Assembly (NCBI GenBank): GCA_026982915.1
Contig: JALWQU010000125.1
Coordinates: 1 to 16,910 of the forward strand
Direction of reading: 5' to 3'
Length of the DNA stretch: 16,910 nt
Source of the DNA: Candidatus Altimarinota bacterium
GTDB lineage: Bacteria; Patescibacteriota; Gracilibacteria; UBA4473
Part shown: positions 1 through 9,850 of the stretch, piece by piece
Numbering within the stretch: position 1 is the stretch's first letter
Layout of the letters: each line of letters opens with the position of its first letter
The notes under the pieces: generated by a model
What the model saw: only the letters and a program-made list of their open reading frames with translations
What the model was told of the DNA's origin: nothing
Databases searched by the model: none
Program-made: the position numbers and the translations under genes

Positions 1-3
1 TTT

Positions 4-351
4 TTAGTAATCTTGTGTATTTTCTTTGTAAAAAATATTATCTTTATATAATTCGTTTATATCACCTTGACGGTCTTCTCTAAATTCAAATCCATACGCT
101 CCACATTGACCAATATCACCGCCACAATCTCGCACGATATAAAATTCAGTTTTTTTACCAACGGTCTTGTATTGAATTTCTTTAGGATAATTAAAGCTTA
201 ATTGCCCATCGGTACTAATAAACACACCGCCTCCTTTTTTAAAATCTAGAAAGGACCTTTTTTCTGCATCAAAATTATCATAAAAAATGAAAAATATTGC
301 TAATGCCCCTAAAATACTAGCGGTGATATAAATTATTTTTTTGTTGTCCAT
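4..351 (-). CDS. Small membrane-anchored protein of unknown function
   Basis: This 115-residue protein is not one I recognise. Residues 6-24 are a single hydrophobic segment after a short basic N-terminus, so it is probably an inner-membrane anchor or uncleaved signal. About 90 polar residues follow and should lie outside the membrane. They include a glycine-rich turn (KGGG near 39-42), an F-x-YPKEI segment and two cysteines in DCGGDIGQCG that could form a disulfide. The ATG at 349-351 opens the frame, and it ends with TAA. It lies 57 bases downstream of cysS on the same strand and may be the last gene of that operon; no terminator is visible between them. Function is unknown; the anchored-exported reading is inferred from hydrophobicity alone. 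Confidence 0.6.
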   Translation of the reverse strand: MDNKKIIYITASILGALAIFFIFYDNFDAEKRSFLDFKKGGGVFISTDGQLSFNYPKEIQYKTVGKKTEFYIVRDCGGDIGQCGAYGFEFREDRQGDINELYKDNIFYKENTQDY

Positions 352-408
352 GATATTAACATTTGAAGTTTACAAATAGGTCATTTTTTGAGCTGAGAAA
401 ACATAATT

Positions 409-1845
409 TTAAATCTTCTCCCAACGAGTTTCATCCCCCTCATCAATAAGCCGAATACCTTCTGATAATAACGCATCTCGAATTTTATCCGCTTCAGCCC
501 AATCCTTATCTATTCGCGCCTGATTTCGAGCCTTTATTTTGGCTTCAACAGCCACTTTCAAAGCTCCATCAATAGCTTCTTCTTCAGGGAAAATATCAAA
601 AATAGGATCAACATCCTGAATTAAAAAATCTAAGCCCTTTGCCGAAAGCGTCGGCACTTTATGCCCCAAGCTAATAACCTCAAAAACTGCCGACAAAGCT
701 TCTGATACGCCTAAATCATCAAACAAAGCGGCTCTGTACTTTTGACGCAATAAGGCAAAGGTTTTTTCTTCGTCCGCTGTTGGCGAGGCTAATTCCGTAC
801 TGGCTTTAGCCTGAAAAAGTCTTCGTGCCTCTGTTATTCGTGCAATAGACTGCCTCGCCATATCCAATCCATCAAAGGTGAAGTTCAGGGTTTTTCGATA
901 ATGGGATGATAAAAATAAATACCGGATTTCGACACCAGAATACCCTTTTTTAAAGATATCTCGAACGGTATAAAAATTACCCTTTGATTTTGACATTTTT
1001 TTCCCGTCTACCAATAAATGTTTTCCGTGAAGCCAGTAATTTATACGCCCCTCAAAACCACACTGGTTCTGCGCAATTTCACATTCATGATGCGGGAAAA
1101 TATTATCTTCGCCGCCCGTATGAATATCAAAAGTTTCCCCCAAAAGTTTTCGACTCATAGCCGAACACTCGATATGCCATCCCGGAAAACCTTTTCCCCA
1201 AGGGCTATCCCACTGCATAAAATGTGAAACATCGGCTTTTTTCCAGAGCGCAAAGTCTAGTGGATCTTCCTTCTCAGGATTAATGGTAATTCGCACACCC
1301 ACATTGAGGTCTTGTAATTTATTCCCCGATAATTTTCCATACGCTTTGAATTTTTTAGTCCGAAAATAAACCGACCCGTTAACCGTATACGCAAACCCTT
1401 TATCTATAAGCTCTTGGCAAATTTCTATCTGTTCATCAATGAAATCAGTGGCTCTTGGACGCCCTGCATTGGGAGGCAAGATTCTTAGTTTCTGTTCATC
1501 CTCAATGAAAAAATCTTCAAAATTACGCGCAATTTCAAAAGGATCTTTATGCTCGGCTTTAGCCTTTTTGGCAATTTTATCATCACCCACCGCATCCGCT
1601 AAATCATCATTGGTCAAATGCCCAACATCCGTGATATTCTGAACCTTTTTAACTTCATAACCCGCATACCGAAAAACTCGAAAGAGTAGATCTGACATCA
1701 TAAAGCTTCGAAAATTCCCAATATGAGCAAAATCATAAACCGTTGGCCCACAAGAATAAATTTTTACATGACCCGCCTCACACGGAATAAATAGTTCCTT
1801 CTTCTTGGTAAGGGTATTCGTAAGCCTTATTTCAGGAAGTTCCAT
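409..1845 (-). CDS. cysS: Cysteine--tRNA ligase (CysRS)
   Basis: This cytoplasmic class I aminoacyl-tRNA synthetase activates cysteine with ATP and attaches it to tRNA-Cys. The HIGH signature is HIGN at residues 41-44 and KMSKS is at 283-287. The zinc-site residues known from the E. coli enzyme are all present at matching spacing: Cys32 (SCGPTVYD), Cys227 (WHIECSAM), His252 and Glu256 (FPHHECEIAQ). The C-terminal DALR-type helical region follows from about 330, ending in the usual KDWAEADKIRDAL motif that reads the tRNA. At 478 residues the length is normal for the family. The ATG lies only 3 bases after the yggT stop, so co-transcription with yggT and the DUF5665-like gene is very likely. 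No Shine-Dalgarno is present; the leader is the A/T-rich end of yggT. Confidence 0.97.
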   Translation of the reverse strand: MELPEIRLTNTLTKKKELFIPCEAGHVKIYSCGPTVYDFAHIGNFRSFMMSDLLFRVFRYAGYEVKKVQNITDVGHLTNDDLADAVGDDKIAKKAKAEHKDPFEIARNFEDFFIEDEQKLRILPPNAGRPRATDFIDEQIEICQELIDKGFAYTVNGSVYFRTKKFKAYGKLSGNKLQDLNVGVRITINPEKEDPLDFALWKKADVSHFMQWDSPWGKGFPGWHIECSAMSRKLLGETFDIHTGGEDNIFPHHECEIAQNQCGFEGRINYWLHGKHLLVDGKKMSKSKGNFYTVRDIFKKGYSGVEIRYLFLSSHYRKTLNFTFDGLDMARQSIARITEARRLFQAKASTELASPTADEEKTFALLRQKYRAALFDDLGVSEALSAVFEVISLGHKVPTLSAKGLDFLIQDVDPIFDIFPEEEAIDGALKVAVEAKIKARNQARIDKDWAEADKIRDALLSEGIRLIDEGDETRWEKI

Positions 1846-1848
1846 ATT

Positions 1849-2148
1849 TTAGGAAAGAAAATAATTAATAGCCTTTATCGCCGTATTTGCCACAAACTGA
1901 ATCACAAAGAAGGCCACAATGGGAGAAAGATCAATCATACCAATTCTTGCCCACCTAAAAGGTTTTAGTATGGGCCTTGCTAGCTGTGAAAAGAGAATAA
2001 ACCCTGGATTATCCGGACGCATTGCTCGAAAAAGTACTAAGTAGGTCAAGATTATCCAGATAAAAAGACACCAGATCATCAAGCTTGTCAGAATAGTAAC
2101 AAACTCAAGCAGAAACTGAAGCAAAGCCACGGTAATTTGATCTAACAT
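1849..2148 (-). CDS. YggT family integral membrane protein
   Basis: This 99-residue protein has two hydrophobic blocks, about residues 8-42 and 73-97. They are separated by the family signature: a basic stretch (RPILKPFRWARIG) followed by DLSPIVAF. This matches the YggT family (one repeat of about 80-100 residues), small membrane proteins often found near division or cell-envelope genes and linked in some bacteria to osmotic stress tolerance. No reaction is known. The gene sits 11 bases after the DUF5665-like gene and 3 bases before cysS, so all three are probably one transcript. The assignment to the family is firm; a specific role here cannot be read from the sequence. Confidence 0.85.
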   Translation of the reverse strand: MLDQITVALLQFLLEFVTILTSLMIWCLFIWIILTYLVLFRAMRPDNPGFILFSQLARPILKPFRWARIGMIDLSPIVAFFVIQFVANTAIKAINYFLS

Positions 2149-2159
2149 GGTTCTTAAGG

Positions 2160-2597
2160 TTAACGAGCTTTTTTAATTTCTAAGTTTTGGGCTTCTATTT
2201 TTTGGAGGGTTGTATTTATTTCTTGCAATAGAGTCTCCATTTCAATAAAATTCTCTTTGTATTTCGTTTCCTCTGCGTACTGCGTTAGCTGATTCTTGGC
2301 ATTTTCTGCATACTCATCAATGATGGGAATCTTCAGCGCGATCATTTTGGTTAAAATCCAAATCACAATCCCAAAAACAAGCGTAACGCCTAAGATAAAA
2401 CCTAATCCACGAAAAACCCCTACTAATAAATTGGTCCATATGATACGCCTTGTTGATTTTAAATAGACAATGAAGTCCGCAAAATCATGCCCTGAAAGAA
2501 AGGCCACAACTCTTTTATTAAGCGCCTTATCAGTCAAAGGCGCTACCTGCTTCTTGGCTTTCCGCTTTCTAAACTTTTCCCATAATTTTATCATCAC
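2160..2597 (-). CDS. DUF5665-like membrane protein with C-terminal coiled coil
   Basis: A 145-residue protein whose central part (about 38-95) resembles the DUF5665 family: a SxRRIIWTNLLVGVFRGLG-type segment running into one long hydrophobic stretch (54-85), then a short IPIIDEYAE segment. Residues 97-145 are charged and heptad-like, predicting a coiled coil that could oligomerise. The N-terminal 20 residues are strongly basic (KFRKRKAKK). The frame opens with GTG at 2595-2597 followed at once by ATG at 2592-2594, and either could be the true start. It heads the minus-strand operon with yggT and cysS and diverges from uvrC across a 54-base gap that must hold both promoters. The family is recalled from pattern rather than searched, and the function is unknown. 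Confidence 0.65.
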   Translation of the reverse strand: MMIKLWEKFRKRKAKKQVAPLTDKALNKRVVAFLSGHDFADFIVYLKSTRRIIWTNLLVGVFRGLGFILGVTLVFGIVIWILTKMIALKIPIIDEYAENAKNQLTQYAEETKYKENFIEMETLLQEINTTLQKIEAQNLEIKKAR

Positions 2598-2651
2598 TTT
2601 GAATTTTATTTTTTAAGGCAGAAATGTACAATAAAAAGGCTTAAAATCACC

Positions 2652-4682
2652 ATGAAAAAAAACGAAGATACGAAGTCGGTCAAACAAAAAAAAGATAAAA
2701 AAACAGATTTTATCTTCAACCCCAAACAAATACCCACCGCGAGCGGTTGTTATCTTTTTTATGACGCCAAAGGAACGCTCCTCTATGTAGGGAAAGCCAA
2801 AAACCTACGAAAACGAGTAAAATCCTACTTTCAACAAACCAAAAAATCAGTAAAAACAACTCTTATGGTCTCCAAGATCACCAGGATTGAAACCCGAATC
2901 ACCAACTCCGAAATTGAATCCTTGATTCTTGAAAACAACCTGATAAAAGAATTTCGTCCGCGATTTAATATCCTTCTTCGCGATGACAAAAGTTTTCTTT
3001 ATTTACGAATCACAAAAGAAGACTTTCCTCGTCTGGAAATCACACGACGCATTGTCCAAGACGGTAGTTTTTATGTCGGGCCCAAAACCTCGGCTAAATC
3101 TTTCCGAAAAACCATTGCTTTCTGCCAAAAGGTCTTCAAAATCAGAGACTGTCGCCTAAAAATGACCCGTGACAAAACGACCCAGAAACTAACCATCCTC
3201 AAAAACCCCGAAAAACGAAAACTCCCCTGTATGGATTATCATATTAAAAAATGCAGTGGCCCTTGTGACGGCTCCATAAGTCTAGAAGCCTATCAGGCCG
3301 ATATTTCAGCCATGAAAAAATTTCTTCGAGGAAATACGAGTGGTGTGGTAAAGTCCCTCAAGGCAAAAATGATGCGATTTGCCGAAACACAAAATTTTGA
3401 AGCAGCCGGGAAAATCCGTGACCTTATCCAATCGATTGAGATTTCAACCGAAAAACAAACCGTTCAGTTAGACGCTCATTTTGAGGCTGATTTTGTACAT
3501 TTTTATCGACAAAAAAACACCGCTTACCTCATCCGCGTCTTATTTCGAAACGGAAAATTTCTCGATCAAAACACCGTTACCTTTTCCGCCCCAAGTATCG
3601 CCACTGACAGTGAAATTTTGGAAAAGTTCTTGATTCAGTTTTACGAGAAAGTCGACCAACTCCCCAAAACCATTTATCTGCCTACGGAACTAGAGAATGA
3701 GGACATCGTCATGGACTTTTTTCATCATTTAGAAACGGATCAGACAACCCCTAAAACAACTTTTTTTGTCCCGCAGAAAGGTGATAAAAAGAAAATACTC
3801 GAAATGGCGTACAAAAATGTACGCAATACAGCCAAAAAAGCCGCGATTGAGACCATGAGTCAGGCGGAAAATTTTAGTAAAGCGCTGCCACAGCTCGCTA
3901 AGGCCTTAAGTTTACAAAATCCTCCCAAACGAATTGAGTGCTATGATATTTCTCATTATTCTGGGGCCTTCCCTGTGGCGAGTCAGGTGGTTTTTATCGA
4001 CGGTAAACCCAAAACTTCCGAGTATCGCCGATACCATATAAAATCACTCCCCGAAGGGAAAATTGATGACTTTGCTTCCATGGAAGAAGTTTTAAAACGG
4101 CGATTTAAAGGTTTTTTTGATGACAAAAAAGAAACCAAGTTTTTAAAACATATCCCAGATCTTGTGGTTATTGATGGTGGCAAAGGACAACTGAGTACCG
4201 TTATGAAGGTTTTCCGTGAACTAACCACCGAAGATTTGTGTTTGTCATCAGAAGAAGTAGTTGAGGGTAAAGTTGAACAAGAAAATAGTTCAGAAAGAAA
4301 GGGCAAAAATAACGATACCATTGATACCAAGTGTTATTTTGATCCGAAAAAACAGATTATTTCTCTTGCCAAAAGAGAAGAACAAGTTTTCCGTCCAGGA
4401 TCGAGTGATCCCTTGGAGCTTAACTGGAATGACCCAGCTTTGAAGCTCCTCCAACGGGTTCGTGACGAGGCACATCGATTTGCGATAGGCTTCAATCGAT
4501 CACTTCGAAAAAAGAATCTGACGAAATCCGTTCTCGATGAAGTCCCGGGTATTGGTGGCGTGAGTAAAAAGAAGCTCATGAAAACCTTTGAATCCGTCTC
4601 AGGGATTCGAAAAGCCTCTGATGAAGCCCTCCTAAAAATTATCAATAAAAATCAATTGACGAGCATTCGTAAATTTCTATAA
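2652..4682 (+). CDS. uvrC: UvrABC excinuclease subunit C
   Basis: UvrC makes both incisions around DNA lesions in nucleotide excision repair after UvrA/UvrB damage recognition. The N-terminal GIY-YIG nuclease (about 25-110) shows GCY at 32-34, where GVY is usual, and YVGKAKNLRKRV at 45-56. Four cysteines at 167, 193, 201 and 205 match the spacing of the iron-sulfur ligands reported for E. coli UvrC. A UVR motif for UvrB contact lies near 236-265. The RNase H-like second nuclease carries Asp432 (YDISH), Asp508 (VVIDGG) and His608 (DEAHRF). Helix-hairpin-helix DNA-binding motifs occupy about 627-660. At 676 residues it is longer than usual, partly because of a polar insert around 525-565 and a lysine-rich N-terminal extension of about 20 residues. 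The ATG at 2652 has no Shine-Dalgarno. Confidence 0.97.
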   Translation: MKKNEDTKSVKQKKDKKTDFIFNPKQIPTASGCYLFYDAKGTLLYVGKAKNLRKRVKSYFQQTKKSVKTTLMVSKITRIETRITNSEIESLILENNLIKEFRPRFNILLRDDKSFLYLRITKEDFPRLEITRRIVQDGSFYVGPKTSAKSFRKTIAFCQKVFKIRDCRLKMTRDKTTQKLTILKNPEKRKLPCMDYHIKKCSGPCDGSISLEAYQADISAMKKFLRGNTSGVVKSLKAKMMRFAETQNFEAAGKIRDLIQSIEISTEKQTVQLDAHFEADFVHFYRQKNTAYLIRVLFRNGKFLDQNTVTFSAPSIATDSEILEKFLIQFYEKVDQLPKTIYLPTELENEDIVMDFFHHLETDQTTPKTTFFVPQKGDKKKILEMAYKNVRNTAKKAAIETMSQAENFSKALPQLAKALSLQNPPKRIECYDISHYSGAFPVASQVVFIDGKPKTSEYRRYHIKSLPEGKIDDFASMEEVLKRRFKGFFDDKKETKFLKHIPDLVVIDGGKGQLSTVMKVFRELTTEDLCLSSEEVVEGKVEQENSSERKGKNNDTIDTKCYFDPKKQIISLAKREEQVFRPGSSDPLELNWNDPALKLLQRVRDEAHRFAIGFNRSLRKKNLTKSVLDEVPGIGGVSKKKLMKTFESVSGIRKASDEALLKIINKNQLTSIRKFL

Positions 4683-4742
4683 ATAGTCGAAAAGACTCTC
4701 CTTTGCAGAAGGTAGAAATATAAATACCTAAAAAAATATCTT

Positions 4743-4770
4743 TTGACACATACTCTATTCGCTTTATATT
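4743..4770 (+). promoter_or_regulatory. Probable sigma-70-type promoter of the 49-aa basic protein gene
   Basis: A perfect TTGACA (4743-4748) is followed after 16 bases by TATATT (4765-4770). This would start transcription near 4777, giving a short leader before the ATG at 4803. The spacing is one short of ideal and the -10 has one mismatch. It lies in the 120-base gap after uvrC and directly before an isolated gene, which supports it. It is a motif call only. Confidence 0.5.
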
Positions 4771-4802
4771 GGGCTAGAATTTTTTATGTAACGCTAAACA
4801 CC

Positions 4803-4952
4803 ATGTCAAACAAAGGAATAGGATCGAAAAAAACACACGGTTTCCACGAAATAAACCAACGACGAAAAAAGTCTGGTCTTGGAAAACGAGACAATAAGGC
4901 TAAGGCAAGAGAAAGACGAGAAACTCTTCGCGCGAAAGGGCTTCAGTGTTAA
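4803..4952 (+). CDS. Very basic 49-aa protein, possibly RNA- or ribosome-associated
   Basis: The reading frame can be opened at 4743, but that codon lies in a promoter-like TTGACA, so I take the ATG at 4803. The resulting 49-residue protein has 16 lysine/arginine residues and almost no hydrophobic core, with the run KKTHGFHEINQRRKK followed by an RERRETLRAKG tail and a C-terminal cysteine. The composition is that of a ribosomal or nucleic-acid-binding peptide. The KKTHGF and RAKG pieces are faintly like bL34, but the spacing and the rest do not match, so I do not assign that name. The gene is monocistronic: it has its own promoter candidate upstream and a clear intrinsic terminator downstream, which suggests substantial expression. 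Function is unknown. Confidence 0.6.
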   Translation: MSNKGIGSKKTHGFHEINQRRKKSGLGKRDNKAKARERRETLRAKGLQC

Positions 4953-4982
4953 TTATCTTAAACAAGAACCTCTAATTATTTT

Positions 4983-5012
4983 AAAAAATACACGATTTGC
5001 GTGTATTTTTTT
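4983..5012 (+). terminator. Intrinsic terminator after the 49-aa protein gene
   Basis: TACACG (4989-4994) pairs with CGTGTA (5000-5005) around a 5-base loop. The stem is extended by A6 against the following T-tract (5006-5012). It lies 30 bases after the stop at 4952. Because A-runs flank it on the other side it could act in both directions, but only plus-strand genes are nearby. Confidence 0.8.
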
Positions 5013-5038
5013 AGATAAAATTAGGTATTATCAAAAAT

Positions 5039-5599
5039 ATGAACCTTCAGCGTAAAAATTATCTCAAAGCTCTAAAAGCCTATGGACTAAAACATAATGT
5101 TCCCAATGTAACCGAAGCAGGTGGCGCTTTTTTACACTTTATGATGGGGTTAAAAAAACCTAAAAAAATACTTGAGGTCGGTATGGCCAATGGCTATTCG
5201 ACTATCTGGATAGCGGATAGTGCTGAAAAATATGGCGGACAAGTCATGGGCTATGATGTCTCGTCTAATACTTTATCCGAAGCCGTTGTAAATTTTAAAA
5301 ACTGCCACCTTACCAATATAACCATTCGCAATACAAATCCTCTTCGTGAGCCTATCCCTGAAGACGAACAATACGATTTCATCTTTATCGATAGTCAAAA
5401 AAAGTTCTACCATCAATGTTTTTCTGAGATTATAAAAAAACACCTCAAACCAGATGGCTTTGCTATTTTTGATGATGTCTTGAAGTTTCCCGCAAAAACA
5501 GAACCTTTTTCACAAGTTCTTGCGGAAGATACGGAGTACGAAAAAATCATTCTTCCTATCGATCCAGATGACGGCATCCTTCTCCTGCAAAAAAAATGA
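5039..5599 (+). CDS. SAM-dependent O-methyltransferase, family 3 type
   Basis: A 186-residue class I methyltransferase. The SAM-binding motif I is EVGMANGYST (46-55) and the acidic residue after strand 2 is Asp73 (GYDVS). The DFIFIDSQKKFYHQCF segment (113-128) followed by LKPDGFAIFDDV (136-147) is the arrangement of the catechol/caffeoyl-CoA O-methyltransferase family (family 3), where the aspartates bind the metal and catechol-like substrate. The true substrate is unknown. It is a little shorter than typical members (about 200-220 residues), trimmed mainly at the N-terminus. Its TGA stop overlaps the ATG of the downstream penicillin-binding protein gene (ATGA, 5596-5599), so the two are translationally coupled. 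The start lies only 27 bases beyond the upstream terminator. Confidence 0.87.
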   Translation: MNLQRKNYLKALKAYGLKHNVPNVTEAGGAFLHFMMGLKKPKKILEVGMANGYSTIWIADSAEKYGGQVMGYDVSSNTLSEAVVNFKNCHLTNITIRNTNPLREPIPEDEQYDFIFIDSQKKFYHQCFSEIIKKHLKPDGFAIFDDVLKFPAKTEPFSQVLAEDTEYEKIILPIDPDDGILLLQKK

Positions 5600-7734
5600 A
5601 AAAGACCCTCTCTATTGGCTTATTAGTAATGGCTCTAGGCGGAATTCTAACTTTTTTCATCCTACCACTCCCCACCCCTAAAACCAAAACACAATGGGTT
5701 TTTTATGATCGGAATAACGAAGTTTTATACGCCGAAAAACCTTTTTTCCAGACAGACAGCCCCATACCCGATAAAATAAAAAAGGGACTCGTTATCATCG
5801 AAGACAAAAACTTTTACCATCATTTTGGCATTGATATAGCCTCTATACTTCGTGCCAGCAAACAAAATATTAGTAATCAAAAAATTGTTTCAGGGGCTTC
5901 AACTATATCGATGCAGCTGTCCAGACTTCTTTTCCTCCCTCATAAAAAACGAAATTTTAGCTATAAAATACAACAAATTCTCTACGCGTTAAAACTCGAA
6001 ACAAGGTATTCAAAAGCCCAAATAATTGATAAGTATATCGAAAATATAAACTTTGGAACCGGCGCTATCGGTATTCGATCTGCCAGTTACCGTTATTTTT
6101 CAAAAACACCAGAAGCTCTTTCTCTTGGCGAATTAGCAACCCTTATTGGAACGATACCAAATCCCGCAAAGTTCAATCCCCTAGCACATCCACAACAAGC
6201 CATTTTGAGGAAAAATCATATCTTAGAACAATGGAAAACAGCTGGTTTCATCACGCCACAAGAAAAAGATTTTTGGATAAAAACTACTATAAAAATAAAC
6301 GCCGGAATACGACAAGAAATAAACGCCCCACACTTTATTTTTTGGATGAAGTCACGACTAACATCACAATATCCCGAACTAGAAAACCAAAAAGTCGTAC
6401 AGGTCTACACCACTCTGGATAAAAAAATCTATAAGCAAGCCCTTAAAATCATACGATTGGAAATAAAACAACGACAAAAACAGAATAACGCGCATAATGC
6501 AGCAGCTCTCGCGATTGATATTCCTAAAAATGAAATACGCCTTATGGTCGGATCTATCAATTTCTTTGACCAAGCAAATGATGGGTTTGTTAATATGACT
6601 ACGGCAAAAAGGTCTACTGGATCGGTCTTAAAACCCTTCCTTTATGCCCTAGCCATTGATCGCGGAAGCAGCCCCGCCGATGAAATTCTGGACGAAAAAA
6701 CAAGCTTTCCTTCCTCAAAAGGCCCATACACGCCCAATAATTTTAGTATTAACCGTGAATACGGAAGGGTCCGATTTCGTGAAGCTCTTACTAATTCCTA
6801 CAATATTTCAGCCGTAAAGCTGTTGAATCAGGTTGGGTTAGAAACTTTTATAAATTTTCTAAAAACCCTACAATTAGACATTGGAAAAGCGGATATACTC
6901 GGACTATCGGCTATTCTTGGCAGTGGTACGGAAAACCTCCTCAACATGGTTACCGCTTACACTATTTTCCCTAGAGAAGGTGTTTTTCAGCCTCCAATAT
7001 TTTTCTACCGAATATCCAATGAAAAGGGTAAAATAATTGTTAAAAACAAAGAGAATACTAAGAAAAAGGTATTAAATAAATCAGCCGCAAACTGGGTGAC
7101 TCACGCGCTAAGCGATCAAGAAAGCCGTTGGAAAGTATTTCAACGCGGTAATGTTTTAGAAGTTGATCGACCGGCCGCGATAAAAACCGGAACCTCACAA
7201 GCGTTTAAGGATAATTGGGTTACCGGGTTCTCTCCTGATATCGCCCTAGGTGTTTGGGTGGGGAACACCAAAGGCGCACCCCTTCATACCTCTTCTGGTG
7301 TTGATGGAGCGGGGCCCATTTGGAATAAGATTTTTCGATTACTGCATAAAAATAAAAACCCTAAAAAATTCATCTACCAAGATGATCGAAAAGAACTAAG
7401 TATTTGCCGAAGACCTAACGAACAAGATAATTGTACAGAAAAGGTGACAGCTTTCTTAACCGATGCGGAAATCAATAAGATAAAAGAAAACAAATCCATA
7501 AACCTAAAATCAGAAGCAAAATTCTCCATATCTTTCCCGCAATCGGGCGATATATTCCATCATAATTCTAAACTTTTATTACAGGTTAGAAATCCACCAG
7601 ATAAGGCTGTTCAGTTCTTTTTTGACGGTAAAAAAGTGGAGAATTATATCCCCAAAATTTCTAAAGGCCTTCATGAAATATGGGCCATAAGTGGTGACCA
7701 AAAAACCCCCATAGTCACTATCACCGTTCCATAA
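5596..7734 (+). CDS. pbpC: Bifunctional class A penicillin-binding protein, PbpC (PBP1C) type
   Basis: A 712-residue peptidoglycan synthase that polymerises glycan strands and cross-links peptides outside the membrane. It has an N-terminal anchor (about 5-23), then a GT51 glycosyltransferase domain with catalytic Glu69 in IIEDKNFYHHFGID and the SGASTISMQLSRLL motif (99-112). The transpeptidase domain has SxxK at 343-346 (SVLK), SxN at 401-403 (SYN) and KTGTS at 530-534. The C-terminus (about 642-712) has the pattern of the small domain found at the end of PBP1C proteins (PF06832), which is why I prefer PbpC to PBP1A. All catalytic residues are present. It is coupled by ATGA to the methyltransferase upstream. 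Its TAA stop lies at the first bases of an intergenic hairpin repeat (7732-7793). Confidence 0.9.
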   Translation: MKKTLSIGLLVMALGGILTFFILPLPTPKTKTQWVFYDRNNEVLYAEKPFFQTDSPIPDKIKKGLVIIEDKNFYHHFGIDIASILRASKQNISNQKIVSGASTISMQLSRLLFLPHKKRNFSYKIQQILYALKLETRYSKAQIIDKYIENINFGTGAIGIRSASYRYFSKTPEALSLGELATLIGTIPNPAKFNPLAHPQQAILRKNHILEQWKTAGFITPQEKDFWIKTTIKINAGIRQEINAPHFIFWMKSRLTSQYPELENQKVVQVYTTLDKKIYKQALKIIRLEIKQRQKQNNAHNAAALAIDIPKNEIRLMVGSINFFDQANDGFVNMTTAKRSTGSVLKPFLYALAIDRGSSPADEILDEKTSFPSSKGPYTPNNFSINREYGRVRFREALTNSYNISAVKLLNQVGLETFINFLKTLQLDIGKADILGLSAILGSGTENLLNMVTAYTIFPREGVFQPPIFFYRISNEKGKIIVKNKENTKKKVLNKSAANWVTHALSDQESRWKVFQRGNVLEVDRPAAIKTGTSQAFKDNWVTGFSPDIALGVWVGNTKGAPLHTSSGVDGAGPIWNKIFRLLHKNKNPKKFIYQDDRKELSICRRPNEQDNCTEKVTAFLTDAEINKIKENKSINLKSEAKFSISFPQSGDIFHHNSKLLLQVRNPPDKAVQFFFDGKKVENYIPKISKGLHEIWAISGDQKTPIVTITVP

Positions 7735-7793
7735 GGAAAGTCTGGTAAATTAATAAGATATAATTTCTTGGTTGGCCAAAGTTATCAGGCTTT
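7732..7793 (+). repeat. Hairpin-forming dispersed intergenic repeat, copy 1
   Basis: A sequence of about 62 nt beginning at the pbpC stop codon. Its outer arms AAAGTCTGGTAA (7737-7748) and TTATCAGGCTTT (7782-7793) pair over 12 positions with two G-T wobbles, enclosing a 33-nt AT-rich loop. It closely matches the reverse complement of 11577-11640: TAAGGAAAGTCT, then TAAATTAATAAG, then TTATCAG-x-CTTT are shared in the same order and at similar spacing. There is no T-tract after the stem, so it is not a normal terminator for pbpC. Confidence 0.6.
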
Positions 7794-7822
7794 AAAAAAA
7801 ACGGCACGCCCTTGGCGTGCCG
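7794..7822 (-). terminator. Intrinsic terminator of dnaK
   Basis: A perfect 9-bp GC-rich stem, CGGCACGCC (7802-7810) and GGCGTGCCG (7814-7822), with a 3-base loop. Read on the minus strand it is followed by eight T residues (the A-run 7794-7801). It lies 29 bases past the dnaK stop. This is the strongest terminator in the window. The plus side has no T-tract, so it serves dnaK rather than pbpC. Confidence 0.93.
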
Positions 7823-7851
7823 CTACAGGATTAAATAGTATCTGCTAATAT

Positions 7852-9804
<1,953 letters not shown>

Positions 9805-9831
9805 TTAGCACTCATATTATACAAGTGCCAA
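9805..9831 (-). promoter_or_regulatory. CIRCE operator 1 (probable HrcA site) overlapping the dnaK -10
   Basis: On the plus strand it reads TTAGCACTC, 9 bases, AAGTGCCAA. This matches the CIRCE consensus (TTAGCACTC-N9-GAGTGCTAA) perfectly in one half and at 7 of 9 positions in the other. CIRCE is the binding site of the heat-shock repressor HrcA. It covers the -10 box and the expected start of transcription of dnaK, so a bound repressor would block initiation. hrcA itself is not in the window. Confidence 0.87.
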
Positions 9832-9844
9832 TCAACACTGTCAA
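9816..9844 (-). promoter_or_regulatory. Consensus sigma-70-type promoter of dnaK
   Basis: On the minus strand, TTGACA (9839-9844) and TATAAT (9816-9821) are separated by exactly 17 bases (9822-9838), a perfect match to the vegetative promoter consensus. Transcription should begin near 9809, giving a leader of about 30 bases before the ATG at 9780. The -10 lies inside CIRCE 1, and the -35 ends 6 bases short of CIRCE 2. Confidence 0.9.
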
Positions 9845-9850
9845 AACTTT

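Noticed and set aside
4690..4710. AGACTCTCCTTT after uvrC, resembling the repeat arm AGACTTTCCTTA
   Set aside because: One short match with no second arm or conserved spacer; expected by chance at this base composition.
4803..4952. Naming the 49-aa protein as ribosomal protein bL34
   Set aside because: Only THGF and RAKG match and the bL34 N-terminal pattern is missing.
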